Of a stretch of DNA of 64,000 nucleotides, positions 35,315-42,980 are shown one piece after another. Numbering within the stretch: the first letter of the stretch is position 1; each line of letters opens with the position of its first letter. A model generated the notes under the pieces. That model searched no databases and was not told the origin of the DNA. It worked only from the letters and a program-made list of their open reading frames with translations. Source of the stretch: Natrinema gari JCM 14663 (GTDB lineage: Archaea > Halobacteriota > Halobacteria > Halobacteriales > Natrialbaceae); assembly GCF_000337175.1 (NCBI RefSeq), contig NZ_AOIJ01000063.1:1-64000 (forward strand), read 5' to 3'. The translations under genes were made by a program, and so were the position numbers.

Positions 35315-36076
35315 GTGAGCTACGGACAACCGGTGACCCGCGTGAGCGAGCAAAACGCCGTCAGCGACACGGAGGCGGGAACGACTGAGAGCGACGAAGG
35401 GGGCCGTGTCGTCGATATCGGAATCACCGTCGACGTCAGCGACGACGGTGACTCGGCCGCGGCTGCCGACACTCCCGTCGAACTCGAGTTCGACGAGGCG
35501 GCCCTGTTCGAAGCGGCCGACGCCGCGACGGACGCGGACGCCGACCCGACGACCGACGCGGCGATCGAACCGGACGAGCGCGAGGTTCTCGAGACGGTCG
35601 ATATCGATCCGGCGACGATCGCCGACAAGGAATACTCCTACCGGATGTTACTCGACGCAGGTGTCGACGAACCGATCGCGGACACCCTCCGCCGGCGCTA
35701 CTCGCTGCCGTGGTCGTTCGAGAGCGAGGGCGACCTCGACCGGCGCTCGAGCGAAGTGCGAGGGTTGGGCGATGCCGAACGCGAGTGGATCGCCGTCAGC
35801 GACGGCGAGGACTGGCAAGCCTTCGAGTACGATCACTCGGCACCCGTCGTGGTCGAGCGCGAGCGCCCGTCGGAGCGGCCGTATCCCAGGCCGACGCCGG
35901 TCACGGCGGTTACGGGCGTCGGTCCCGACGACGCCGCCGCGCTGGCCGAGGCCGGCATCCGCTCGGCGGAGCGACTCGCGACGATCGACGCGATGGCGGT
36001 CGCCACCGTCCTCGAGCTGAACGTCCTTCACGTCCGGACGTGGCGACACAACGCGCGGGAACTGCTCGGAAACTGA
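35315..36076 (+). CDS. helix-hairpin-helix domain protein with acidic N-terminus
   Basis: A 253-residue protein. The first 90 residues are very acidic and probably disordered (GGRVVDIGITVDVSDDGDSA, TDADADPTTDAAIEPDE). A middle helical domain (YRMLLDAGVDEPIADTLRRR) resembles a small DNA-binding or helical bundle module. The C-terminal end has one HhH-type element (TAVTGVGPDDAAALAEAGIR) of the kind that contacts DNA backbones. Start is GTG 35315 or the in-frame GTG 35342; a TATA-like GGATAAGTTT lies about 20-45 bases upstream of both. Function unknown. Confidence 0.72.
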   Translation: MSYGQPVTRVSEQNAVSDTEAGTTESDEGGRVVDIGITVDVSDDGDSAAAADTPVELEFDEAALFEAADAATDADADPTTDAAIEPDEREVLETVDIDPATIADKEYSYRMLLDAGVDEPIADTLRRRYSLPWSFESEGDLDRRSSEVRGLGDAEREWIAVSDGEDWQAFEYDHSAPVVVERERPSERPYPRPTPVTAVTGVGPDDAAALAEAGIRSAERLATIDAMAVATVLELNVLHVRTWRHNARELLGN

Positions 36077-36306
36077 GCGACCCGACGCGACCGCAGCGTG
36101 GATCGTACCGGCTCCCGAGCGGCTCGCGCCGCGACTCAACGCATCGACGGGCGGGACTCGACACTGGAGTCGATTCGACGGGAAAAATCCGTCGCTTTCC
36201 GGGACTGAAACCGCCCAAATCAGTCAACCACACGTCACGACCGTCGGTCGAACTCGCACTAATTACTACTGATGTACTCAATTTCGATAACTCGGACCAT
36301 CAAAGA

Positions 36307-36313
36307 TTTATAG
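36307..36313 (+). promoter_or_regulatory. TATA box for the aldolase-FBPase operon
   Basis: TTTATAG, centred about 27 bases before the aldolase ATG at 36337, is correctly placed for a leaderless transcript. The AT-rich stretch from 36260 to 36313 precedes it. No second promoter is seen before the FBPase gene. Confidence 0.6.
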
Positions 36314-36336
36314 CGACCCGTTGGACCGTCTAACAG

Positions 36337-37131
36337 ATGATTCCGATCGACGACTCTCCGATCGTTCGCGACGGCAAGTCACTGATTCTGGCGATGGACC
36401 ACGGGTTAGAGCACGGCCCGGTCGACTTCGAGGAAGTACCGGAGAAACTCGATCCGGCGACGGTCTTCGAGACGGCAACTCACGACGCCGTCACCACCAT
36501 GGCCGTCCAGAAGGGGATCGCGGAGGGGTACTACCCCAGCTACGAGGACGACGTCAACCTCCTCCTGAAGCTCAACGGAACGTCGAACATGTGGATGGGT
36601 GAGCCCGATTCCGCGATCAACTGCTCGGTCGACTACGCGGCCGAACTCGGCGCTGACGCGATCGGCTTTACCGTCTACAGCGGCTCGAACCACGAGGTCG
36701 AGATGTACGAGGAGTTCCGTCGGGTACAGGAGAAAGCCCGCGAGTACGACCTCCCGGTCGTCATGTGGTCTTACCCACGCGGCCAGGGGCTCAAAAACGA
36801 CACCAAGCCCGGGACGATTTCCTATGCGACCCGTATCGCTCTCGAGGTCGGGGCCGACATCGCGAAGGTCAAGTACCCCGGCAGCGCCGACGCGATGGAA
36901 CACGCCTGCAAGGCCGCGGGCGACATGAAAGTCGTCATGAGCGGCGGCTCGAAGACGTCCGACTACGACTTCTGCTCGACCGTCGAGGCCGCCATCACCG
37001 CCGGCGCGAGCGGGCTCGCGGTCGGTCGCAACATCTGGCAGCGCGAGGACCCGACCCGAATCCTCGACGCGCTCGAGGACGTCATCTACGAGGAGGCGAC
37101 CGCCGACGCCGCGCTCGAGGCGACCGAATAG
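36337..37131 (+). CDS. class I fructose-bisphosphate aldolase (archaeal, DhnA family)
   Basis: A 264-residue (beta/alpha)8 aldolase of the archaeal class I type. Motifs are ILAMDHGLEHGPVDFEEV near the start, the Schiff-base lysine region DIAKVKYPGSADAMEHACK, and the phosphate-binding VVMSGGSKTSDYDF with GASGLAVGRNIWQRE. It interconverts fructose 1,6-bisphosphate and triose phosphates. The next gene, FBPase, starts 1 base after its stop, so the pair is a gluconeogenic operon. A related enzyme, 2-amino-3,7-dideoxyheptulosonate synthase, shares this fold, but the FBPase neighbour favours the aldolase. Confidence 0.9.
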   Translation: MIPIDDSPIVRDGKSLILAMDHGLEHGPVDFEEVPEKLDPATVFETATHDAVTTMAVQKGIAEGYYPSYEDDVNLLLKLNGTSNMWMGEPDSAINCSVDYAAELGADAIGFTVYSGSNHEVEMYEEFRRVQEKAREYDLPVVMWSYPRGQGLKNDTKPGTISYATRIALEVGADIAKVKYPGSADAMEHACKAAGDMKVVMSGGSKTSDYDFCSTVEAAITAGASGLAVGRNIWQREDPTRILDALEDVIYEEATADAALEATE

Positions 37132-37132
37132 G

Positions 37133-38002
37133 ATGACGGTGTCCGACCCAGTCGTCGAGGACGTCGTGGCGACGATCGGCCGGTCGGCGACCGAGATCCG
37201 GCAGGGACTGATCGGACGCCGCGGGACGGTCGACGAGGAGAACCCCAGCGGCGAGACCCAGGCTGAGGCCGATGTCTGGGCCGACGAACTGCTCGGCGAT
37301 CGTCTCACCGGGATCGGCGGCGTCGGTCAGTACGCCAGCGAGGAACGCGCCGCGGTCGTCGACTGCGGCGACGATCCCGCGACGACCGACGCGTACGCCG
37401 TCGCGGTCGACCCGCTCGACGGCTCCTCGAACCTCACGTCCAACAACACGATGGGGACGATCTTCGGCATCTACGACGCCGCGCTTCCGGCCCGCGGCGA
37501 CGCGCTCGTCGCGGCTGGGTTCGTCCTCTACGGCCCGATCACGACGATGGTGCTCGCGACCGACGAGATCGTCACCGAGTACGAACTCTCCGGCGGCGAG
37601 CGAACGGTCGTCGAGCGCGATCTCACCATCCCCGCGGAGCCGGTCGTCTACGGCTTCGGCGGTCGCGTTCCCGACTGGCCCGACGACTTCCGGGCGTACG
37701 CTCGCGAGATCGAATCGGAACTCAAACTCCGCTACGGCGGCGCGCTGATCGGCGACGTCAATCAGGTGCTCACCTACGGCGGTACCTTCGGCTACCCCGC
37801 CCTCGAGTCCCGACCGGAGGGCAAACTCCGACTCCAGTTCGAGGGGAACCCGATCGGCTACGTCGTCGAGCGGGCCGGCGGGCGCTCCTCGAACGGGACG
37901 CAGTCGCTGCTCACCGTCGAGCCCGAAACCCTCCACGACCGGACGCCGCTCCACGTCGGAAACGACGAGTTGATCGACCGACTTGAGGCGGCACTCGCAT
38001 AG
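37133..38002 (+). CDS. fbp: class I fructose-1,6-bisphosphatase
   Basis: A 289-residue enzyme of the FBPase/inositol-monophosphatase superfamily. The metal-binding motif is VDPLDGSSNLTSNNTMG near residues 85-101, with the upstream acidic partner in YASEERAAVVD. RGDALVAAGFVLYGP, YTYGG-like LTYGGTFGYPALESRPEGKL and PIGYVVERAGGRSSNG complete the fold. It removes the 1-phosphate in the irreversible step of gluconeogenesis. It starts 1 base after the aldolase stop (TAGgATG) and shares the aldolase promoter. Confidence 0.93.
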   Translation: MTVSDPVVEDVVATIGRSATEIRQGLIGRRGTVDEENPSGETQAEADVWADELLGDRLTGIGGVGQYASEERAAVVDCGDDPATTDAYAVAVDPLDGSSNLTSNNTMGTIFGIYDAALPARGDALVAAGFVLYGPITTMVLATDEIVTEYELSGGERTVVERDLTIPAEPVVYGFGGRVPDWPDDFRAYAREIESELKLRYGGALIGDVNQVLTYGGTFGYPALESRPEGKLRLQFEGNPIGYVVERAGGRSSNGTQSLLTVEPETLHDRTPLHVGNDELIDRLEAALA

Positions 38003-38061
38003 TCGCTGCGGCCGGCGGGCCGTCGGGTAGTTCCGATCCGTCACTGGCTGCCGTCTCGCGT

Positions 38062-38277
38062 CTAGGCCGCCGTCACGGTCACGTACCCTCCGACGCCGAC
38101 CACGAGCAGCACGTAGAACGCCCAGCGGGGCCAGGCGGTCTCGAGGAAGAGCAGCGTCAGGAACAGCACCCATAGCGAGATGGCAAGCAGGTCGGCGAGA
38201 AGCCTGAGGATGCCGCTCACGACGGTCCGGACGAGACCGCGGACGGAACGGGCGGATCGTCGGGTGTCGTTACTCAT
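38062..38277 (-). CDS. small membrane protein
   Basis: A 71-residue protein (MSNDTRRSARSVRGLVRTVV). Basic N-terminal end, then two hydrophobic segments at about 22-40 and 52-70 (LLADLLAISLWVLFLTLLFL, AFYVLLVVGVGGYVTVTA). The longer upstream frame to 38406 lacks coding character. Function unknown. Convergent with FBPase. Confidence 0.65.
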   Translation of the reverse strand: MSNDTRRSARSVRGLVRTVVSGILRLLADLLAISLWVLFLTLLFLETAWPRWAFYVLLVVGVGGYVTVTAA

Positions 38278-38333
38278 TTGTAATTGGGAGTCGCGATCGG
38301 TCGTTCGTCCGCAACCGAGGCAGCCGACGGCGG

Positions 38334-39506
38334 TCAGAAGTGATAGCCATGTTTCTCGGTCAGTCGATAGGCACCGACGCCCCAGACGTAGCTCTGTCCG
38401 GGCCACCAGGTGCGGGCGTTGTTGAACCCGGCAACGAGCACGTCGCCGTCCTCGCCGTCGGGGTCACGGTGATAGCTCACGGAGCCGCTGTCGCCGTCGG
38501 TCAAATCCATCTCGCCGCCCCACCGGATCTGTCCGCGGCGACAGAAATCGTCGGTGAAGCAGGTGACCGCGTCGATACCCTGGATCTTCCCCGTCGTGTG
38601 ACCGCTCAGGGCACCGACCTTCTCGAGTTCCTCGTCGCGGGCGACGAGATCGGCCAGTCCGAACTTGGTGAACTGGCCGCGTACACGGGGTTGTGACGGT
38701 GCTGCGATCCTGTTCGTGGGCTCGAGCCAGCCGTTGGGTTCGACCGCGGCGACGTCTTCGACCGGGTGGTAGCGGACGGCAGTACCCAGTTCGACGGGCT
38801 CGTCACCCGCCCGGGGCAACAGGAGGACATCGTCGGCCGCGTCGTGCTCCTCGCCGAAGGCGTGGTCGGCCGTCACGAAGAATCGCTGCCGGACGTCGGG
38901 ATCATACAGTGCCGGCCCGAGCGTGGCCATGCTCGAGGGGGTTTCGCAGGCGACGCCGCTCGGAACGCCGCCGTCGATCGCGGCGTCGACGAAGGTTGGC
39001 TCCCGGGACTCGGGGCCGTCCTGAATCTCCTCGATGTCGATGATCGTCTCGGCGTCGATGTCGATCCCCGCTGCAACCTCCCCGAGCATTTCGGTCAGGG
39101 AGTGGCCATCGCTCGAGAGGCCGACTGAGACGGTCGCAGTGCCGCTCTCGTAGTCCCCCGGAACGACCGCACTGCCGAGATAGCCGGTGAACGCGGTTCG
39201 GGCGAGCAGGTCGTTTAGCTCGAAGGCCTTTTCGACGGCGGCGTACCACTCGGCGGGGACGGAGCGCGTCCGTTCCCGAACGGACCACGGATCGTTGGGG
39301 TCGTCCCTGACGAGGGCGGTGACGACGGGGACCTCGCCGTCGTCGACGGCGAGGAAATCGTCGACGCCGAGCCACTGGGCCATCCCGACGGCGACCCCGC
39401 CGCTGACGACGGTTCGCAGGAACTCCCGCCGGTCCATTCCCGTCTCGACGCGGTCGCGAAGCGTCCCGAGTCGCCGGGCGAGACGCTCGGTGCAGACTTC
39501 CGACAT
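38334..39506 (-). CDS. Tat-exported trypsin-like (S1-fold) protein, likely serine protease
   Basis: A 390-residue protein if started at 39506 (MSEVCTERLARRLGTLRDRV). The signal MDRREFLRTVVSGG begins at residue 24, so 39437 is a possible alternative start. The mature part carries features of the chymotrypsin fold: FFVTADHAFG with a candidate catalytic His, and MDLTDGDSGSVSYHRD with a GDSGS nucleophile motif. The Asp is not obvious. CFTDDFC and GHTTGKIQGIDAVTCF add Cys pairs. Haloarchaea are better known for subtilisin-like proteases, so this fold outside the cell is notable. Substrate unknown; enzymatic activity is inferred only from motifs. Confidence 0.72.
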   Translation of the reverse strand: MSEVCTERLARRLGTLRDRVETGMDRREFLRTVVSGGVAVGMAQWLGVDDFLAVDDGEVPVVTALVRDDPNDPWSVRERTRSVPAEWYAAVEKAFELNDLLARTAFTGYLGSAVVPGDYESGTATVSVGLSSDGHSLTEMLGEVAAGIDIDAETIIDIEEIQDGPESREPTFVDAAIDGGVPSGVACETPSSMATLGPALYDPDVRQRFFVTADHAFGEEHDAADDVLLLPRAGDEPVELGTAVRYHPVEDVAAVEPNGWLEPTNRIAAPSQPRVRGQFTKFGLADLVARDEELEKVGALSGHTTGKIQGIDAVTCFTDDFCRRGQIRWGGEMDLTDGDSGSVSYHRDPDGEDGDVLVAGFNNARTWWPGQSYVWGVGAYRLTEKHGYHF

Positions 39507-40134
39507 GCCGCGTTGCAGGTGTTCGGTCGCGTTGCGCCCCGTTCCGCTAACGTGTCTGTGCACGGACACGGGATCGATAACCATTGAACGGAACGACAAA
39601 TCGGAGCAAAGCGATTCTGCCTGCAGGTGCCGCGGGGATATCGTCCCCGCGGACCGACGCCGGTAGCACCCCGCTCGAGCGGACCGACGACGGCTCTCCG
39701 AGTACGCTTCCGTCCCGGGACCACGGTATAATGGCTGTCCGACTGTACCCGAGCGTTCGTATCAGTCCCCGCCCCAGTACGCGTCGTCTCCGTGCCGGTG
39801 ATCACGGAGACGAACACGGTCGGTCCGTGCCGCAACCGCGATCCTCCTCTCGCGGCGACCGCCGTGATCTACGGCGAGTTGCGTGCGCGAACCGACCGCT
39901 CGTTCCTCCTCTCCGCTCGCCGCCGAGTCCGGGCCGTCCACCGACGGGGTCGACGACGGCCCTTCGCTCGAGTTATGCCCCGATTACGGGTCGACACTCG
40001 CCACGGTCGCTGCCCGTATCGGCGGCCGCCGCTGTCTGTCGCAGTGTCCCGCTCGCGTCGAGCGACCGGCTCGGAAGTGACGAGCCCTTACTCGAGACCG
40101 GGGTCATCCTACGCCTGGCATAACAATACCCCGC
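39507..40134. other. 628-bp intergenic region
   Basis: No clear gene. A 65-residue frame at 39883-40080 (MREPTARSSSPLAAESGPST) ends ELCPDYGSTLATVAARIGGR with RRCLSQCP; it resembles a small zinc ribbon in which one Cys is Tyr (CPDYG for CPxCG), so it may be a decayed or divergent copy. Other ORFs here are GC-driven. Confidence 0.45.
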
Positions 40135-40548
40135 GTGAGTGAACCGACGCGTGCTCTCAGGGGCGCGACAGTCCGGTTCGACTCCGGCGGGGAGCCTATG
40201 AGTTCCGAGGGTGCGTTCCTGCGCCATCGTCTCCCGGGCGACGTGACGCCGGTCGATCTCGAGCGACTGCTTTGGATGGTCGTCGTCCTGGCGTTGGCCG
40301 CCGACATCGTCACGACGTTTGTCGGTCTCCACGTCGGGCTTTCCGAATCGAACCCGGCGGCTCGCGGCGCGATCGAGGGCCACGGCCTGGCCGGCATGCT
40401 CGCCCTGAAAGCCTTCGCGGTCGGCGTCGGACTGGTCTGTCGCCGCCTCCTCGAGCGCGAGTACCGCCCGATCGTGCCGGCCGGACTCGCAGTACCGTGG
40501 CTGGCCGCCGCCGTTCTCAACGTGTATACGATCTCGAGCGTGGTCTGA
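40135..40548 (+). CDS. DUF5658-like membrane protein
   Basis: A 137-residue protein with three hydrophobic segments in the second half (LLWMVVVLALAADIVTTFVG, GMLALKAFAVGVGLVC, WLAAAVLNVYTISSVV). DIVTTFVGLHVGLSESNPAAR is a match to the DUF5658 family pattern (D-x-x-T-T then E-x-NP). Starts at GTG 40135 or the in-frame ATG 40198 (MSSEGAFLRHRL). Function unknown. Confidence 0.7.
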   Translation: MSEPTRALRGATVRFDSGGEPMSSEGAFLRHRLPGDVTPVDLERLLWMVVVLALAADIVTTFVGLHVGLSESNPAARGAIEGHGLAGMLALKAFAVGVGLVCRRLLEREYRPIVPAGLAVPWLAAAVLNVYTISSVV

Positions 40549-40577
40549 CTGCGGTCCTCCATCGACCGGCGCGCCGG

Positions 40578-41210
40578 CTACGCGTCGTGCTCGAGGGCGC
40601 GTCGCCACGCCCGGACCTCGGCGAGGACCGCCTCCCACTGGTCGCGTCCGCCCGGCATCTCGCTGCCGGTCACTCGGTCGCGTTCCGCCTCGAGTCGGTC
40701 GCGAACGTCGCCCGGCCGCTCGATGTTCCGGAACTGGAGCGGCGAACCGCCCGCGGTCTCGATCGTGACGGTCCCATACCCGACGTAGCGACCGATCGGG
40801 TCCTGTTCGACGGTCGTGTTCTGGACCCGCTCGAGGGAGACGACCCGGACCGTTCGCCCGAGGACGCCGCGCCGCGTGGCGGCGACCCCGTTCGTGACGA
40901 CGAACGCCGTTCGCGAGACGCGGGCGTACTGCCACAGCGCCGGTGCGAGGACGACCGGGACGCCGCCGACCGCGAGGAGCGGCAGCCACTCGACGGCGAC
41001 GGCGGCTAGCAGGAGCCCCGTTCCGACGAGGGCCACGACGGCCCACGGGAGGACGGTCTGGATTCGCGGGCCCGCCTGCCAACGGACACGGTCGCCCTCC
41101 TCGAGCGGAAGCCACTGCGGGACAGGTCCGGCGGAACCGCCGCAGTGTGGCGTGCTCTCGGCACTCGCCTCCGATCCCGCGTCGGGCTCAGACGGACTGG
41201 TCCTCGTCAT
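40578..41210 (-). CDS. bacterial-PH-domain membrane protein (second of a pair)
   Basis: A 210-residue protein with two adjacent membrane helices at about 50-90 (TVLPWAVVALVGTGLLLAAV and WLPLLAVGGVPVVLAPALW) and a bPH2-type domain after (TNGVAATRRGVLGRTVRVVS, IGRYVGYGTVTIETAGGSPL). The segment LERVQNTTVEQDPIGRY is the conserved core of YdbS-like proteins. N-terminal 45 residues are low complexity. It overlaps the upstream bPH2 gene by 23 bases, so the two are coupled. Confidence 0.85.
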   Translation of the reverse strand: MTRTSPSEPDAGSEASAESTPHCGGSAGPVPQWLPLEEGDRVRWQAGPRIQTVLPWAVVALVGTGLLLAAVAVEWLPLLAVGGVPVVLAPALWQYARVSRTAFVVTNGVAATRRGVLGRTVRVVSLERVQNTTVEQDPIGRYVGYGTVTIETAGGSPLQFRNIERPGDVRDRLEAERDRVTGSEMPGGRDQWEAVLAEVRAWRRALEHDA

Positions 41211-41817
41211 ACTCGGAGTGATGGTCGTCGGTCGGCCGGCCGGTCGCGCCGCTCCCGACAGTGGACCGCCCGCCCTCGTCGCTGTCGTCGTCGACGGCCG
41301 CCCGAATCGCTCGGAGTTCGGTGAGGATCTCCTCGAGCACGTCGTCTTTCGTCCGGTCGGCCCCGGAGTCGACGCGCTCGCGTTTGATCCGGTCGCTGAT
41401 GCGCTGTTGGACGGCTTTCGGATCGGGAACCGATTTGAACGCCAGCTCGACGCCGGAGCCGCCGGCGGTACTGACTTCGACGGTTCCGTAGCCGAAGTGA
41501 GTCCCGAGGGCGCTCTGGCTGTAGGAGATGTCTTGCACCTTGCCGTGTTCGATCCGCTTGACGTCCCGCGAGAGGACGCCGGTTTTCTGGTACAGCGCGC
41601 GGTTCGTCACGACGTAGTGGGTGTTCGTCACGCGGAGGTACTCGCTGGCGATGATGACGAGCCCGATCAAGACGATCGAAAGCGGGAGCCCGACCACGAA
41701 CGCCGGGATGAGCGTTCGCCGGTCCGGGCCGCCGGCCCAGACCACGGTCTCGTCGTCGTCCAGCGAGAGCCATGCGAGGTCTCCGTTGGCGTCTCCGGCC
41801 GCGGTTTCGGCGGCCAT
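41188..41817 (-). CDS. bacterial-PH-domain membrane protein (first of a pair)
   Basis: A 209-residue protein with the same plan as its downstream neighbour: two helices (IPAFVVGLPLSIVLIGLVI) then a bPH2 domain (TNRALYQKTGVLSRDVKRIE, SQSALGTHFGYGTVEVSTAG). The conserved HGKVQDISYSQS motif is complete. C-terminal 30 residues are acidic (DDDSDEGG). It starts in TAATG overlap with the small upstream gene, so all three are one operon. Tandem bPH2 proteins often form membrane complexes; partner unknown. Confidence 0.87.
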   Translation of the reverse strand: MAAETAAGDANGDLAWLSLDDDETVVWAGGPDRRTLIPAFVVGLPLSIVLIGLVIIASEYLRVTNTHYVVTNRALYQKTGVLSRDVKRIEHGKVQDISYSQSALGTHFGYGTVEVSTAGGSGVELAFKSVPDPKAVQQRISDRIKRERVDSGADRTKDDVLEEILTELRAIRAAVDDDSDEGGRSTVGSGATGRPTDDHHSEYDEDQSV

Positions 41818-42041
41818 TACGAGCCAGCCCCGTCTCCGTCCGCGGCAGCCTGCTCGCGTGTCAGCGGGTGGACGACCCGGCCGATCCCGGTGTCGACGAC
41901 CGACTCGGAGCCGGTGAGGGGGAGCCGCGTGGTCGTCGTCAGCACACGACCGTTCCGACCGTCGCTTTTGGAGGGCGGCCGCCGGCGCTCGTGTTCGATC
42001 GTCTCGCCGACCCGGAACGCCTCGTCGTACAGTCCGAGCAT
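41817..42041 (-). CDS. small conserved haloarchaeal protein heading the PH-domain operon
   Basis: A 74-residue protein starting MLGLYDEAFRVGETIEHERR, with the rest low in recognisable features (TTTTRLPLTGSESVVDTGIG). The stop overlaps the start of the following bPH2 gene by one base. A TATA-like GTATATAC at 42059-42066 lies about 22 bases before the ATG, giving a leaderless transcript for the three-gene operon. Function unknown. Confidence 0.65.
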   Translation of the reverse strand: MLGLYDEAFRVGETIEHERRRPPSKSDGRNGRVLTTTTRLPLTGSESVVDTGIGRVVHPLTREQAAADGDGAGS

Positions 42042-42535
42042 ACGGTCGCAGTCACACAGTATATACAAAAGCGTATCTCACTCTCGAGAAGTCCGGATCG
42101 AGGGGTTTGGAAGGGGATCGACGCACGCACGGGGCAGTCAAATCAGGGCAGCGCCATGGCGTAACAGGGCATCGCGACGGTCTCAACAAGGGCCACGGCC
42201 TCAACAGGGTATTGCGACGGCCTCAACAGGGGACTGCCACGGCCTCCCCAACCGATTCGTTCGCTCCCTTCGGTTGCTCACTCATCCCTCGCACATGGTC
42301 GGACCGCGGTTCGCCGTTCGCTCACCGCGGTCCAGTGCGCGCCACTGCCTGCGATGTAGTAAACCACTAGCCGTTTTCCGCGGGACCAGTGTCCCCGACG
42401 GAGGACCGCCGCGACGAGCTGCCTGCATCGCATAGTCCGTGGGCCCCACGAGAGGACGCGGGAGGACGTGAGAGGACGACGACAGTTCGGCACGGGCAGT
42501 CATCTCACGCAACTCCTATTCACGTCGAACCCCTA
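42042..42535. other. 494-bp intergenic region between divergent genes
   Basis: It holds the promoter of the PH-domain operon, the tandem repeat at 42156-42250 and, near its right end, upstream sequence of the small zinc-ribbon gene. No coding frame stands out, and no further inverted repeat is visible. Confidence 0.6.
42156..42250 (+). repeat. imperfect tandem direct repeat, 18-22-bp unit, about 4.5 copies
   Basis: Units start at 42156, 42177, 42195, 42217 and 42239 with lengths 21, 18, 22, 22 and a partial. The core is AYGG-y-cTCAACAGGG followed by a variable 4-6-base tail. Units three and four share ACGGCCTCAACAGGG exactly. Copies drift by small indels, as in minisatellite-like repeats. 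There are no unique spacers and no cas genes. Function unknown. Confidence 0.75.
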
Positions 42536-42757
42536 ATGACGATAATGGCAACCTACACGTGTCACGACGATTCGTACCCGCCGCCAGCACAGCGAAAGGC
42601 CGTCCTCTTCTGTCCGGAATGTGACCACGAGAGTCCGCTCACCGGCGACTGGGAGACCACGACCGTCGGCGACGAGCGACTGCTCGTCTGTACCGACTGC
42701 GGTTCCGTCGTCGACCGCCGGTCCCGGGACCGGTCCGAACTCGCCGAACCAGCGTAA
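42536..42757 (+). CDS. 73-residue zinc-ribbon protein
   Basis: Reads MTIMATYTCHDDSYPPPAQR and has two Cys pairs, CPECDHES and CTDCGSVV, about 25 residues apart: a treble-clef or zinc-ribbon plan, with the linker DWETTTVGDERLLV. It belongs to the small haloarchaeal zinc-finger proteins. The ATG at 42545 is an alternative start. It lies just before the replication gene cluster. Confidence 0.7.
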   Translation: MTIMATYTCHDDSYPPPAQRKAVLFCPECDHESPLTGDWETTTVGDERLLVCTDCGSVVDRRSRDRSELAEPA

Positions 42758-42833
42758 CCGGAACCCCGCAGCCTTCTATCGCGGCGTCCGACTCGAGGCA
42801 GGCCGGTCGGTTCGGTTCGATACACGGGACCCC

Positions 42834-42854
42834 CACCCCTGATTCAGAGTGAAA
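42834..42854 (-). promoter_or_regulatory. origin-recognition-box-like element (outlying copy)
   Basis: On the minus strand the element reads TTTCACTCTGAA followed by TCAGGGGTG: a dyad plus a G-string, the same pattern as the elements at 45301-45510. It lies downstream of the orc gene, on the far side from the main cluster, about 125 bases past its stop. Confidence 0.65.
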
Positions 42855-42980
42855 TCGTGGGTGCGAGGGGGCCCCACCGTTCGCTGCTTCGGTTCCGGTG
42901 GCGATTCCGGTACCGGGGCCGGCTCGGTTTGGGTCCTGACTCCGCTCTCAGGACCGACTCCGGTTCCGAGACCGGGTTCC

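Noticed and set aside
42156-42250. Possible CRISPR array
   Set aside because: Units are adjacent and drifted with no unique spacers; no cas genes anywhere in the window.
40816-42435. 539-codon plus-strand ORF
   Set aside because: Antisense to the PH-domain operon and runs through the tandem repeat.
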